The position numbers were made by a program, and so were the translations under genes. From Leifsonia sp. NPDC080035 (GTDB lineage: Bacteria; Actinomycetota; Actinomycetes; Actinomycetales; Microbacteriaceae): DNA of 64,000 nt. The notes under the pieces are model-generated. The model was not told the origin of the DNA and searched no databases. It saw only the letters and a program-made list of their open reading frames with translations. Of this stretch, positions 33,102 through 42,930 are shown in pieces; the first letter of the stretch is position 1; each line of letters starts with the position of its first letter. The stretch lies in the NCBI RefSeq assembly GCF_040050925.1, contig NZ_CP157390.1:372001-436000 (forward strand), given 5' to 3'.

Positions 33102-34427
33102 TCAGATGGAGGAGGGGAGCTCGACCGGGAAGGCGTCCTGGCCCGAAGGCGTCAGTCCGGGGTAGAGCGGGAAGGCGGCCGTGAGGGCGTCGACACGGGC
33201 GCGGAGCGCCTTCGTGTCGGCGCCCGGGCGCAGCGCGAGCGCGATGATGTCGGCGACCTCGGTGAACTCGGTGTCCCCGAAGCCGCGGGTGGCGAGCGCC
33301 GGCGTGCCGATGCGCAGACCGGAGGTGACCATCGGCGGGCGCGGGTCGAACGGGACCGCGTTGCGGTTCACCGTGATGCCGACCTCGTGCAGCACGTCCT
33401 CGGCCTGCTGACCGTCGAGCTCCGAGGTGCGCAGGTCCGCGAGCACCAGGTGCACGTCGGTTCCGCCGGTGAGGACATCGACGCCGGCGGCGCGGGAGTC
33501 CTCGGCCGTCAGGCGCTCGGCGAGCAGCTTCGCGCCGCGGATGGTGCGCTCCTGGCGGTCCTTGAACTCCTGGGTCGCTGCGAGCTTGAACGCGGTCGCC
33601 TTGGCGGCGATCACGTGCATCAGCGGTCCGCCCTGCTGTCCGGGGAACACGTTGGAGTTGAGCTTCTTCGCAAGCTCCGTGTCACGGCTGACGATGAAAC
33701 CGGAGCGCGGTCCGCCGATCGTCTTGTGGACGGTGGAGCTGACGACGTCCGCGAACGGGACGGGCGACGGGTGCAGGCCGGCGGCGACGAGCCCGGCGAA
33801 GTGGGCCATGTCCACCCAGAGCTTCGCGCCGACCTCGTCAGCGATCTCGCGGAAGGCGGCGAAGTCGAGCTGGCGCGGGTAGGCCGACCAGCCGGCGATG
33901 ATGACCTGCGGCTTGTGCTCGATCGCCTTGTCGCGCACCACGTTCATGTCGACGAGGAACGACTCGGGGTCCACACCGTAGGAGACGGCGTTGTAGAGCT
34001 TGCCGGAGAAGTTCAGCTTCATCCCGTGGGTGAGGTGGCCGCCGTGGGCGAGCTCCAGACCGAGGATGGTGTCGCCGGGGGTCGCGATCGCGGACAGGAC
34101 CGCGGCGTTGGCGGACGCACCGGAGTGCGGCTGGACGTTCGCGTACTCGGCGCCGAACAGGCTCTTCGCCCGGTCGATCGCCAGCTGCTCGGCGACGTCC
34201 ACGTACTCGCAGCCACCGTAGTAGCGGCGGCCGGGGTAGCCCTCCGCGTACTTGTTGGTGAGCACCGAGCCGACGGCTTCGAGCACCGCGCGGGGCACGA
34301 AGTTCTCGGAGGCGATCATCTCCAGGTAGTCGCGCTGGCGGCCGAGCTCGAGCTGCAGCACCTCCGCGATCTCCGGGTCGACCTCCGCCAGCGGGGCGGT
34401 GAACGTCGAGGGAAGGGTGTCGGTCAC
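33102..34427 (-). CDS. glyA: Serine hydroxymethyltransferase
   Basis: GlyA converts serine and THF to glycine and methylene-THF using pyridoxal phosphate. The 441-residue protein includes the PLP lysine motif TVHKTIGGPRSG and N-terminal MIASENFVPRAVLE. GTG 34427 is chosen because GAAGGAG is 7 bases upstream. A leader of about 130-170 bases is predicted; I see no known riboswitch in it. It precedes folD. Confidence 0.95.
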   Translation of the reverse strand: MTDTLPSTFTAPLAEVDPEIAEVLQLELGRQRDYLEMIASENFVPRAVLEAVGSVLTNKYAEGYPGRRYYGGCEYVDVAEQLAIDRAKSLFGAEYANVQPHSGASANAAVLSAIATPGDTILGLELAHGGHLTHGMKLNFSGKLYNAVSYGVDPESFLVDMNVVRDKAIEHKPQVIIAGWSAYPRQLDFAAFREIADEVGAKLWVDMAHFAGLVAAGLHPSPVPFADVVSSTVHKTIGGPRSGFIVSRDTELAKKLNSNVFPGQQGGPLMHVIAAKATAFKLAATQEFKDRQERTIRGAKLLAERLTAEDSRAAGVDVLTGGTDVHLVLADLRTSELDGQQAEDVLHEVGITVNRNAVPFDPRPPMVTSGLRIGTPALATRGFGDTEFTEVADIIALALRPGADTKALRARVDALTAAFPLYPGLTPSGQDAFPVELPSSI

Positions 34428-34707
34428 AATCGGCTCCTTCGTAACAGGGATGGACATCTTGTGCATCGACCCAGGCGCGCGGCCGAATCCACCCGTTCGT
34501 TCGAGGTACCGTTGTCGCTCCCCGATGGTGACCATCTGAGCGCCAGTCGCGACGTGAGCAAGCATAGCAAAGGAGGGCCGGGACGAACCCTTGCTCATTA
34601 GTTAGGACCCCTGCAATACTCGCTGAGGGCCGACCGGCGGGGCGGGCAGCGTCGGCCGTTCCACCAGAAACCCCCTATGGCTGTCTCTCAGCGCGTTAGG
34701 AGCCCCC
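34428..34707. other. Divergent regulatory region glyA / GH20 hexosaminidase
   Basis: This 280-base gene-free stretch separates divergent genes. For the rightward hexosaminidase I see TTGCTC (34591-34596) and AATACT (34615-34620) with an 18-base spacer. For glyA a -10-like TATGCT reads leftward near 34562. No known riboswitch fold is recognised. Confidence 0.45.
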
Positions 34708-36219
34708 GTGGTCGTCCCCCGTCCTGCGCAGATCGAGCCGAGCGACGACGCGTCGTTCACCCTCTCCCCCGGCGCGCGCATCAGCGTCGCCGGGCCCGCA
34801 GCCGACGGCGTCGCCCGGCTGCTGCGCGCCGAACTCGCCACCGACTGCCGCCGTGAACTCGCGGTGGTGCACGAGCCGCCCGCGTTCGGCGACATCGCGA
34901 TCGTGGTCGCGGACGACGAGGGGCCGGCCGGGCACCGCGAGGAGGGCTACACGCTGGAGGTCGCGGCCGAGGGCGTGCGGATCGGCGCCGCGACCGCGGC
35001 CGGCGCGTTCTGGGGCGTGCAGACGCTCCGCCAGCTCGTGCCCGCCTCGTGCGCGGACGACCCGCTGACGCTGGACGCCGTGCGCATCACCGACCACCCG
35101 CGCTTCGGCTACCGCGGCGCGATGCTCGACGTCGCCCGGCACTTCTTCCCGGTCGCGGACGTCAAGCGGTTCATCGACGCGATCGTGCTGCTGAAGGTCA
35201 ACCACCTCCACCTGCACCTGACCGACGACCAGGGCTGGCGCATCCACATCGACGCGTGGCCGCGCCTGACCGAGCACGGCGGATCCACCGGCAGCGACGG
35301 CAGCCGCGGCGGCTTCTACAGCAAGGACGACTACCGCGAGCTCGTCGCGTACGCCGCCGACCGTCACGTGACGGTCGTGCCCGAGATCGACATGCCCGGC
35401 CACACGAACGCGGCACTCGCCTCCTACCCCGAGCTCAACCGCGACGGCGTCGCGCCGGCGCTGTACACGGGATCCGACGTCGGCTTCAGCACGCTGCTCA
35501 CCGGCGACGGCACGACCGACCGGTTCGTCGGCGACGTGCTGCGCGAGGTCGCCGAGCTGACGCCCGGCCCCTACCTGCACATCGGCGGCGACGAGTGCCT
35601 CAGCACGGACGAGGACGACTTCCGGAGTTTCGTGGACCGCGCAGCGCAGCTGGTCGCGCAGACCGGCAAGACGCCGGTCGGCTGGCACGAGATGGGACGA
35701 AGCGACGGGCTCCCCGAGGGAACGGTCGGCCAGTACTGGTCGTTCCGGACGCCGCAGGCCGACGCGGCGGAGGAGGCGCTGTCGTTCGTGCGCCGCGGCG
35801 GGTCCGTCATCATGTCCCCGGCGGACGTCGCCTACCTCGACATCGTCTACGAGGAGGGCGACAGCATCGGCCAGGACTGGGCGGACGGCCCCACCAGCCT
35901 CCGCGACGCGTTCGAGTGGGATCCGGCGCGGATCGTGCCCGGGCTCGGCGACGCGCACATCCTCGGTGTCGAGGCGCCGCTCTGGACCGAGACCGTGCCG
36001 ACCATCGAGGACGCCGAGGAGATGGTGTTCCCCCGGCTTGCGGCGGTCGCGGAGATCGGCTGGTCGCCTGCGCCCGCCGACACCGCCGAGGTGCGCTCGG
36101 CGCGGGACATCGAGGACTTCACCGCCCGGCTCGGCGCGCTCGCCGAGCACTGGGATGCGCTCGGCACCCGCTACCGCCGCGTCGACGGCGTCCCGTGGCC
36201 GCAGCCTGTGGCCGGCTGA
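34708..36219 (+). CDS. GH20 beta-N-acetylhexosaminidase
   Basis: A 503-residue GH20 enzyme that removes terminal GlcNAc or GalNAc. The N-terminal domain ends near residue 120 and the barrel follows with HLHLTDDQGWRIHIDAWP and the catalytic D-E pair HIGGDECLST; MGRSDGLPEG and SADVAYLDIVY follow. No export signal is visible, so it probably acts on imported oligosaccharides. It starts at GTG 34708; it lies near two amino-sugar clusters. Confidence 0.92.
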   Translation: MVVPRPAQIEPSDDASFTLSPGARISVAGPAADGVARLLRAELATDCRRELAVVHEPPAFGDIAIVVADDEGPAGHREEGYTLEVAAEGVRIGAATAAGAFWGVQTLRQLVPASCADDPLTLDAVRITDHPRFGYRGAMLDVARHFFPVADVKRFIDAIVLLKVNHLHLHLTDDQGWRIHIDAWPRLTEHGGSTGSDGSRGGFYSKDDYRELVAYAADRHVTVVPEIDMPGHTNAALASYPELNRDGVAPALYTGSDVGFSTLLTGDGTTDRFVGDVLREVAELTPGPYLHIGGDECLSTDEDDFRSFVDRAAQLVAQTGKTPVGWHEMGRSDGLPEGTVGQYWSFRTPQADAAEEALSFVRRGGSVIMSPADVAYLDIVYEEGDSIGQDWADGPTSLRDAFEWDPARIVPGLGDAHILGVEAPLWTETVPTIEDAEEMVFPRLAAVAEIGWSPAPADTAEVRSARDIEDFTARLGALAEHWDALGTRYRRVDGVPWPQPVAG

Positions 36220-36236
36220 CGGCTGACCGGCGCCGA

Positions 36237-37481
36237 TCAGGGGTAGCCGAGGAACCAGAGCAGCAGCAGCGCGACCGGCTGCAGCGCGACGCCCACCGCG
36301 AGCACGATCGAGCGGGCGCGGACGTTCTGCGTGAGGCCGGGCGCCCCGGCGAGCGGCGACAGCGGCAGCAGCAGCCGGAAGAGGCTCTGCTGCGGCAGGA
36401 ACACCGCGAAGAGGTAGAGCGCGTAGCTCGCCGCGTACGCGGTCACCTCGATGCCGAGCGCCTTGATCCCCGGCCGGCGCAGCAGCCAGACGTAGCCGAC
36501 GATCGCGGCGATGACGAGCAGCGCGCCCGCCAGGCTGGCGTAGCGCCAGGTGAACAGGAACCACGGAGTCAACGGCACGAATGCGACACGGCCGATGAAG
36601 CCCGTCCACCAGGACAGCTCCGTCTCGACGTAGGCGTCGGGATGCCCGGTGACGGCGGATGCGATCAGCGGCCAGGCGAGCCCGGCGGCCGCTGTCACCG
36701 CTCCGGCGACGATCATGGCCGCCCGCTCTCGCCGGCGGAACGTCTCCTTCCCCCGGCGGGAACGCACGAGGCGCACCAGGAACACGATCCCGAGCGCGAG
36801 CGGCAGCGCCAGCTCCCCCGGCTTGGTGAACGCGGCCGCGACGCCGAACAGCAGCACATCCCAGTACCGCCGCGACATCATCGCCCACAGCGCGCCGAAC
36901 ATGAGGAAGAAGAACAGGCTCTCGGCGTACGCGAGCTGCAGCACGAACGAGAGCGGCCCGAAGCAGAAGAACACCGCTGCCCAGAATCCGCTCGTCGCCC
37001 CCACCCGGGAGGCGACGACGCGGTAGAGCATCAGCGCGGCGCCCGCTCCGAACCCGGTCGCCACCAGGACGCCTGCCGGGGCGAAGCCCAGCCCGGTGAG
37101 CGTCATCAGCACGCGAACCAGCAGCGGGTAGAGCGGGAGGAACGCCCACGGGTTCTGCTGCACGTCGCCGTCGGAGTCGACCGGCAGCGTCGTCGGGTAG
37201 CCGTCCTCCGCGATGCGCCGGTAGTACGACGCGTCCCAGGTGGCCGAGAAGGTGAAGAAGGTGGGGTGCGCGAGCGGGCTGCCGCCCACCCAGTGCCCCA
37301 CCTGCTCGGCGACGAACAGCGCCAGCATCAGGACCGTCGTGAGCGCGCGGGAGGCGGCGTACATCCCGAGGATCGCCACCCACCAGCGCACATCGCGCCC
37401 GAAGAGCCGGATGCGCGCGAAATCGACCTGCCGCGCGGCGTCGTCCGCCGGGCGGACGGAGTGTGTCGTGCCCGCCGTCAT
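36237..37481 (-). CDS. Mannosyltransferase-like membrane protein (PIG-V family)
   Basis: A 414-residue GT-C-type membrane protein with 9-10 hydrophobic helices. The N-terminal outer loop carries the PIG-V-like WDASYYRRIAEDGYP motif with the acidic residue expected to bind a lipid-linked sugar donor, and WAFLPLYPLLVRV follows. It would glycosylate envelope material using a polyprenyl sugar. ATG 37481 is preferred; GTG 37487 is an alternative. Function is inferred. Confidence 0.78.
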   Translation of the reverse strand: MTAGTTHSVRPADDAARQVDFARIRLFGRDVRWWVAILGMYAASRALTTVLMLALFVAEQVGHWVGGSPLAHPTFFTFSATWDASYYRRIAEDGYPTTLPVDSDGDVQQNPWAFLPLYPLLVRVLMTLTGLGFAPAGVLVATGFGAGAALMLYRVVASRVGATSGFWAAVFFCFGPLSFVLQLAYAESLFFFLMFGALWAMMSRRYWDVLLFGVAAAFTKPGELALPLALGIVFLVRLVRSRRGKETFRRRERAAMIVAGAVTAAAGLAWPLIASAVTGHPDAYVETELSWWTGFIGRVAFVPLTPWFLFTWRYASLAGALLVIAAIVGYVWLLRRPGIKALGIEVTAYAASYALYLFAVFLPQQSLFRLLLPLSPLAGAPGLTQNVRARSIVLAVGVALQPVALLLLWFLGYP

Positions 37482-37593
37482 CGTCACCGATGCTACCCCG
37501 CGGCGCGCGGAGCGGAATACGGTGCAGGATACGTGCCGGGAGGCACCCGCGTCGCGCCACACGGACGGGCGCCCCCGGCAGTCGGTGGGCCGG

Positions 37594-38490
37594 CTACTTC
37601 ACGCTTCCGGCGGTGAGGCCGCCGACCAGGCGCTTCTCGATGAGGGCGAACAGCACCACCACCGGGATGACCGCCACCACGGACACGGCGAAGACGTACT
37701 GCCACGCCGCGTCGTACTGGCCGACGAACTTGGTGAGCGCCACCGAGAGCGGCTGGTTGGCGTCGGTGGAGAGGATCACGAGGCTCGCCGCGAACTCGTT
37801 CCAGGAGGCGACGAACGTGTAGATGATCGCCGTCACGATGCCCGGCCAGACCAGCGGCAGCTGCACCCGGAACAGCACGGTCCACTTGCCTGCGCCGTCC
37901 AGCTGCGCCGCCTCGTCCACCTCCTTCGGCACGCCCGCGAAGAACGTGTGCATGATCCACACGGCGAACGCGAGGTTGAAGGCGGCGTTCACGAGGATCA
38001 TCGCGAGCCAGGTGTCGTTGATGCCGAGCGCGACCATCTCCTTGAAGAGGCCGGTCGCGAGCACGGTCGGCTGCAGCATCTGGGTCACGATCACGAGGAA
38101 CAGGAAGATCCCGCGGCCCGGGAACCGGAACCGCGCCGTGTAGTACGCCGCCGGCACGCACACCACCAGCACGAGCACCGTGGCGAACACCGAGATGACG
38201 ATGGTCGAGATCAGGTTCAGCGGCAGCGGCGTCTCCGGCGTCGACCACATCGTCAGGTAGTTCTCCGGGTGCCACTGCGTCGGCAGGTACGTCGGAGGAA
38301 CGGCGAGGATGTTGTCCCTGCTCTTGAACGAGCCGATCAGCATGATCAGGTACGGCGCGATGAAGACGAGCGCGATCACGAGACCGGCGATCACCTTGGC
38401 CACGGTGCGCGCGGTGGAACCGGATGCGCGGGAACGGCGGCGCCGGGGCTCCGGCGCCCCGGCGAGCAAGCTGGGGGCCGGCGCGGTCAC
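37594..38490 (-). CDS. Sugar ABC transporter permease (MalG type)
   Basis: A 298-residue permease with six helices and the coupling motif VDEAAQLDGAGKWTVLF near residue 195. It is the second permease of an importer with the next two genes, joined by a GTGA overlap (GTG 38490). No ATPase is encoded nearby, so a shared MsiK-type ATPase elsewhere is expected. Predicted substrate from neighbours: N-acetylgalactosamine or a related oligosaccharide. Confidence 0.9.
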   Translation of the reverse strand: MTAPAPSLLAGAPEPRRRRSRASGSTARTVAKVIAGLVIALVFIAPYLIMLIGSFKSRDNILAVPPTYLPTQWHPENYLTMWSTPETPLPLNLISTIVISVFATVLVLVVCVPAAYYTARFRFPGRGIFLFLVIVTQMLQPTVLATGLFKEMVALGINDTWLAMILVNAAFNLAFAVWIMHTFFAGVPKEVDEAAQLDGAGKWTVLFRVQLPLVWPGIVTAIIYTFVASWNEFAASLVILSTDANQPLSVALTKFVGQYDAAWQYVFAVSVVAVIPVVVLFALIEKRLVGGLTAGSVK

Positions 38491-39443
38491 GAGACCTCCT
38501 TCATCGGCTTGACGATCCACAGGTAGAGGGCGACGACGACGAGCACGATCAGGAAGTTGATCACGCTGAGCGCGCTGGACAGGTCGATGCGCTGCTCGTT
38601 CTGCAGCAGCTTGAAGACGTAGGTCGTCGTCGTGTCGGCCTTGTAGCCGGGGATCGCCCCGGTCATCAGCTTCAGGATCGGCAGCGAGTTGAACACGTTG
38701 ATGATGTTGATGAGGCTCGCGAGCGCGATCGCCGGTCGCAGGTTCGGCAGCGTGACCGAGAAGTACGCGCGGGTGGCGCCCGCACCGTCCACCCTGGCCG
38801 CCTCGAGCATGTCGCCGGGGATGCCGGCGAGCCCGGCGAGGATCGTGTACGTCGTGAACGGCAGCGACACGAACACCGCGATCGCGATCGAGGAGAGGTA
38901 CGCCGGGACCGGCTCCTTCGTGAAGCCGAACGGCTCGGCGAGCACGTGGATGTCGACGAGGAATTTGTTGATGATCCCGTAGAACGGGTCGAGCCCGTAG
39001 ACGAAGACCGTCGTGGTCATCACGACGCTCGCCGCCCACGGCACGATGATCGCCATCCGCACCCAGCGCCTGCCGGGGAAGTTCTTGTCCAGGAACTGGG
39101 CGAGCGCGAGCGAGATCACCACAGTGATGACGACGACCGAGACCACCCAGACGAACGTGTTGAGCAGGATGCCCGGGATCTCCGGCCGGGAGAGCACCGT
39201 GACGTAGTTCTGCAGCCCGACCGATCCGTGGTCGACGCCGGCCACCGAGATGCGCCGCGTCGAGTTGTAGATCATGTAGCCGGCGGGGAACAGCACGACG
39301 CCGAAGATGAGGATGAGCGCGGGCAGCGTCCACGGCACGGCGTTCCACAGGGTCGTGGAGTTGCCGTGGCCCGCGCGTGGCCCCCCGCGACGGGGACGGC
39401 CGGTGGCCGCCCCCGTCGTGGTCGTTTCGATGGTCCGACTCAT
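38487..39443 (-). CDS. Sugar ABC transporter permease (MalF type)
   Basis: A 318-residue permease with a low-complexity N-terminus followed by six helices; the cytoplasmic loop DMLEAARVDGAGATRAYFSV matches the EAA motif. It pairs with the downstream permease and follows the binding protein by 7 bases, forming a typical CUT1 three-gene importer unit. Confidence 0.9.
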   Translation of the reverse strand: MSRTIETTTTGAATGRPRRGGPRAGHGNSTTLWNAVPWTLPALILIFGVVLFPAGYMIYNSTRRISVAGVDHGSVGLQNYVTVLSRPEIPGILLNTFVWVVSVVVITVVISLALAQFLDKNFPGRRWVRMAIIVPWAASVVMTTTVFVYGLDPFYGIINKFLVDIHVLAEPFGFTKEPVPAYLSSIAIAVFVSLPFTTYTILAGLAGIPGDMLEAARVDGAGATRAYFSVTLPNLRPAIALASLINIINVFNSLPILKLMTGAIPGYKADTTTTYVFKLLQNEQRIDLSSALSVINFLIVLVVVALYLWIVKPMKEVS

Positions 39444-39450
39444 GCCGCTG

Positions 39451-40692
39451 TTACTGTCCGCTGGCCTTCGCCTGGATGGACTTCAGGAGCGTCGCCGGGT
39501 CGGCGCCCTGGCCGAGCTGACCGATCTGGCTCTGGATCGCACCCTGCGCCGCCGACCAGTTCGGGTTGGTCGCCGGGTAGAACTTGGCGTCCGGCAGCAC
39601 GTCGAGGAACGGCTTGATGGTCTCGTCCGAGGCCATCTTGTCCGCGCCCGTCTTCGTGGTCGGCAGGAAGCCCTCGGCCGTCACCCACTTCGAGTAGACG
39701 TCTGCCGAGTAGAAGTAGTCGAGGAACTTCTTGATCGCATCCTTCTTGTCGGTCTTGCTCTTGAACGCCATCAGGTGGTCGGCGACACCGAGGGTGAACG
39801 ACGAGCCGTCCTTGGTCGGGATGGGCGCGATGCCGTAGTTCAGGGACGGGTTCTTGTCCTTGATCTGGCCGACGATCGGCGGCAGGCCGATCTGCATGCC
39901 GATCTTGCCCTGGATGAAGACGTTCAGCAGCGGCGTGCGGTTCGTCGAACCGGGGTTCGCCTCCGTCAGGCCGTCCTTGATGATCTTCTGCATCTCGGTC
40001 GCGCCGGCGACGTTCTCCGCGCTGTCGATCGTGAGCTTCTTCTCGTCGCCGTAGCCGCCGCCCGCGCCGTAGAACCAGATCGCGGTCTCGGCCTGCGCCT
40101 CCTCGGAGCCGAGCGGCATGCCGTACGCCGTCGTGCCGGAGTCGTTCAGCTTCTTTGCGTCGGCCTCGAACTCGTCCCAGGTCTTCGGCGGCGTGGTGAT
40201 GCCGGCCTTCTGGAACAGGTCCTTGTTGTAGAACAGCGCGCGGGCGGACGCGATGAACGGGAGGCCGTACTGCGTGCCGTCGATGCTCGCGTTCTTGACG
40301 AACGCCGGCTGGAAGTCGTCGATCGTCTTCTGCGAGACGATGTCCTTCGCCGGGTAGAGCAGGTCGTCGGAGGCGAAGCCGGCGAACGCGTCGATGTTCA
40401 GGATGTCCGGCTGCTTGCCCGCCTGCACCCGCGTCTTGATGACGTTGTTGATGTCGGTCCAGGACTCCACGTCCAGGTTGACCGTGATGCCGCTGTTCTT
40501 GGCCTCGAAGTCCTTGATGATCTGCTGCCACTCGGCCTTGGTGTTGTCGGAGTAGCTGGCGACCATCAGGTCGAGCTTCTGCGCCCCGCCCGTCGATCCG
40601 CCCGACCCTCCGCTGAATCCGCAGGAGGCCAGCGTCAAGGATGCGACCGCCGCAGTGGCGACGGCGGCCCCCCACCGCAGAGACTTCTTCAT
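39451..40692 (-). CDS. Sugar ABC transporter substrate-binding lipoprotein
   Basis: A 413-residue extracellular solute-binding protein of family 1 with lipobox LASC (Cys24). The CUT1 pattern includes NKDLFQKAGITTPPKTWDEF and YGIAPIPTKDG. It is first in the leftward transport operon; the upstream region holds an operator-like palindrome, so it is likely controlled by the DeoR-type gene in the divergent operon. Confidence 0.93.
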   Translation of the reverse strand: MKKSLRWGAAVATAAVASLTLASCGFSGGSGGSTGGAQKLDLMVASYSDNTKAEWQQIIKDFEAKNSGITVNLDVESWTDINNVIKTRVQAGKQPDILNIDAFAGFASDDLLYPAKDIVSQKTIDDFQPAFVKNASIDGTQYGLPFIASARALFYNKDLFQKAGITTPPKTWDEFEADAKKLNDSGTTAYGMPLGSEEAQAETAIWFYGAGGGYGDEKKLTIDSAENVAGATEMQKIIKDGLTEANPGSTNRTPLLNVFIQGKIGMQIGLPPIVGQIKDKNPSLNYGIAPIPTKDGSSFTLGVADHLMAFKSKTDKKDAIKKFLDYFYSADVYSKWVTAEGFLPTTKTGADKMASDETIKPFLDVLPDAKFYPATNPNWSAAQGAIQSQIGQLGQGADPATLLKSIQAKASGQ

Positions 40693-41008
40693 CGACTTTC
40701 CTCACTCTCGAAGGATCACGAACCGCCGCTGAAGCTGATTGGAACTGCGCGACGATGCGTAGCTGGTGATGCTTCGTGATTTGTTTCGCTCAAAAACAAT
40801 CACTTGCACTCATTGGATGCTCGAATAATTGCGTATTCGCGGAGCCGCGTCAAGGACCAGGACGCAGATCGTTACCGGAGTTTTGCTGAGATCGCCGGGA
40901 TTCCGGCACTCTCGGGTGTAAACGATTGAAGTTGCTCACTAGACAGCGATATCGCTCATAAGCAATCATTGACACGACGGATCACCGGACGAAGCGAGGA
41001 GTCGAGAA
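40693..41008. promoter_or_regulatory. Divergent control region of GalNAc cluster
   Basis: This 316-base gap separates the leftward importer and the rightward catabolic operon. It contains TTGTTT-cgctcaa-AAACAA (40781-40799) and two 16-mers, cgctcaaaaacaatca (40787-40802) and cgctcataagcaatca (40953-40968), which differ at two positions. Their tcataagcaatc core recurs at 27022 before galT. A perfect palindrome agcgatatcgct is at 40945-40956. TTGACA (40969-40974) is a possible -35. Confidence 0.65.
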
Positions 41009-41944
41009 GTGACGCAGGAATCCAGCCCGGACACGGGGCCGGAGAGCACGCGCCCCGGCGCGCACATGGAGGCGGAGCTGCGCTCCCAGCCCGAGACGTG
41101 GGCGCAGGCGGCTGCCCTCACCGCGGAGCAGGCGCTGCTCCCCCGCCGCGGCGAGCGCATCGCGGTCGTCGGCTGCGGCACGTCGTGGTTCATGGCGCAG
41201 TCCTACGCCGCGCTGCGCGAGACGGCCGGCCTGGGCGTGACCGACGCGTTCGCCGCGTCCGAGGCGTTCGTCGACCGCGATTACGACGCGGTCGTCGCCC
41301 TCACCCGCTCCGGGACCACCACGGAGGTGCTCGAACTGCTCGACGCCCTCCGCGCCTCCGGGAGCCGCGCCCGCACGGTCGGCGTCGTCGGCGATCCGGA
41401 GACTCCCCTCGTCGACCTGGTGGACGACGCCATCCTCCTCCCGTTCGCCGACGAGCGCTCGGTCGTGCAGACCCGCTTCGCGACGACGACGCTCGCGCTG
41501 GTGCGCGCCTCCCTCGGCGAGGACCTCGGCCCGGTGATCGAGCAGGCCCGGACCGCGATCGACGAGGAGCTCGACGACGCGCTCGTCGCCGCGGACCAGT
41601 ACGCCTTCCTCGGCGCGGGCTGGACCGTCGGCCTCGCGCACGAGGCGGCGCTCAAGATGCGCGAGGCGTCGCAGTCATGGACGGAGTCGTACCCGGCCAA
41701 GGAGTACCGCCACGGCCCGATCGCGATCGCCGCCCCCGGCCGCGTCACCTGGATGTTCGGGACGGCCCCCGCCGGCCTGGCCGCGGACGTCGCCGCGACC
41801 GGAGCCCGCTTCGAGAACGAGCCAGTCGACGGGATGGCGGACCTCGTCCGCGCTCAGCGGGTCGCCCTGGAGCGCGCCCGTCGCGCGGGGCTGGACCCCG
41901 ACCGGCCTCGCAATCTCACCCGATCTGTCATCCTGTCGTCGTGA
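41009..41944 (+). CDS. SIS-domain sugar isomerase (AgaS-like GalN-6-P deaminase)
   Basis: A 311-residue protein with two SIS domains. The first has VVGCGTSWFMAQ and the serine-rich LTRSGTTTEVLELL; the second has FLGAGWTVGLAHEAALKMRE and YPAKEYRHGP, where the glutamate-histidine pair is typical of GlmS/AgaS isomerase domains. AgaS converts galactosamine-6-phosphate to tagatose-6-phosphate and ammonia; the same fold also serves fructoselysine or glucosamine substrates. The cluster partners favour AgaS. Starts at GTG 41009 after GAGGAG. Confidence 0.78.
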   Translation: MTQESSPDTGPESTRPGAHMEAELRSQPETWAQAAALTAEQALLPRRGERIAVVGCGTSWFMAQSYAALRETAGLGVTDAFAASEAFVDRDYDAVVALTRSGTTTEVLELLDALRASGSRARTVGVVGDPETPLVDLVDDAILLPFADERSVVQTRFATTTLALVRASLGEDLGPVIEQARTAIDEELDDALVAADQYAFLGAGWTVGLAHEAALKMREASQSWTESYPAKEYRHGPIAIAAPGRVTWMFGTAPAGLAADVAATGARFENEPVDGMADLVRAQRVALERARRAGLDPDRPRNLTRSVILSS

Positions 41945-42930
41945 ACGGTCACATCTCCCCCGCAGCGGCCGGCGGGCTCTCCACTGCGCCCCTCGGCGCC
42001 GGCAGGCCGGTGCTCGCGTTCGACGTCGGCGGCACGGACATGAAGGCCGCCCTGGTGGATGCCGACGGCCGCATCGTCGAGGTGGTCCGCCGGCCGACGC
42101 CGCTGGACGGCGAGCGCACCGGGGACGCGGTGGTCGCGGCGGTCGCCGAGCTCGGCGAGCGCTTCGCCTCCGCCCACCCCGGCATCCGGCCTGCCGCGGC
42201 GGGACTGCTCGTGCCCGGGCACGTGGACGACGACACCGGCATCGGTGTGTTCGCCGAGAACCTCGGCTGGCAGGACTACCCGTTCCGCGACCGCGCGGCG
42301 GACGCCCTCGGCATCCCGGTCTCCTTCAGCCACGACGTCCGCGGTGCCGGGGAGGCCGAGTACCGCCTGGGCGCGGCGGCGCCGTACCGCGACGTGATCG
42401 TGCTCGCCATCGGCACCGGCATCGCCGGCGCGATCTTCGTGGACGGCCGCCTGCACACCGGGGGCGGGATGGCCGGCGAGATCGGCCACTCGCGGGTCGC
42501 CGAGGGCCCCGCGTGCGCCTGCGGGGGCCGCGGCTGCCTGGAGGCGGTCGCCTCCGCCGCCGCGATCGCGCGCCGCTACACGGCAGCGACCGGCGTGCCG
42601 GTCCCGGGCGCCCGCGAGGTGCTCGAGAGGGCACAGGCCGGCGACCAGCAGGCGGCGGAGATCTGGGAGAGCGCGCTGGACGCGCTCGCGCTGGGGCTCT
42701 CGCACACCGTCGCGCTGCTCGCACCCGAGGCCATCGTCATCGGCGGCGGACTGTCCCAGGCAGGAGACGCGCTGTTCGTCCCGCTCGCCGAGAAGCTCGA
42801 CGGCATCCTCACCTTCCACCGCCGTCCCGCCCTGCTCCCCGCGAGCATCGGCGAGAACGCCGGTGTCATCGGCGCCGCGCTGCGCGCCAGGGACCTGCTG
42901 GCCACGACCGTCTCGGAGGACGCGCGATGA
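41941..42930 (+). CDS. ROK-family amino-sugar kinase
   Basis: A 329-residue ROK kinase: ATP-binding DVGGTDMKAALV, catalytic region SHDVRGAGEAEYRLG, and the zinc-binding CACGGRGCLEAV. It overlaps the SIS gene by GTGA. In the predicted route it phosphorylates N-acetylgalactosamine at O-6; glucose or GlcNAc are other options. Confidence 0.82.
   Translation: MNGHISPAAAGGLSTAPLGAGRPVLAFDVGGTDMKAALVDADGRIVEVVRRPTPLDGERTGDAVVAAVAELGERFASAHPGIRPAAAGLLVPGHVDDDTGIGVFAENLGWQDYPFRDRAADALGIPVSFSHDVRGAGEAEYRLGAAAPYRDVIVLAIGTGIAGAIFVDGRLHTGGGMAGEIGHSRVAEGPACACGGRGCLEAVASAAAIARRYTAATGVPVPGAREVLERAQAGDQQAAEIWESALDALALGLSHTVALLAPEAIVIGGGLSQAGDALFVPLAEKLDGILTFHRRPALLPASIGENAGVIGAALRARDLLATTVSEDAR

Noticed and set aside
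34428..34590. Riboswitch in the glyA leader
   Set aside because: No known glycine, SAM or THF aptamer pattern could be recognised; only a small palindrome around gatggtgaccatc is present.
34696..37560. Very long leftward open frame covering the hexosaminidase and mannosyltransferase region
   Set aside because: It is mostly the antisense of the GH20 gene and a shifted frame of the mannosyltransferase, rich in Arg/Ala/Gly low-complexity sequence with no motif; high-GC DNA keeps such frames open.
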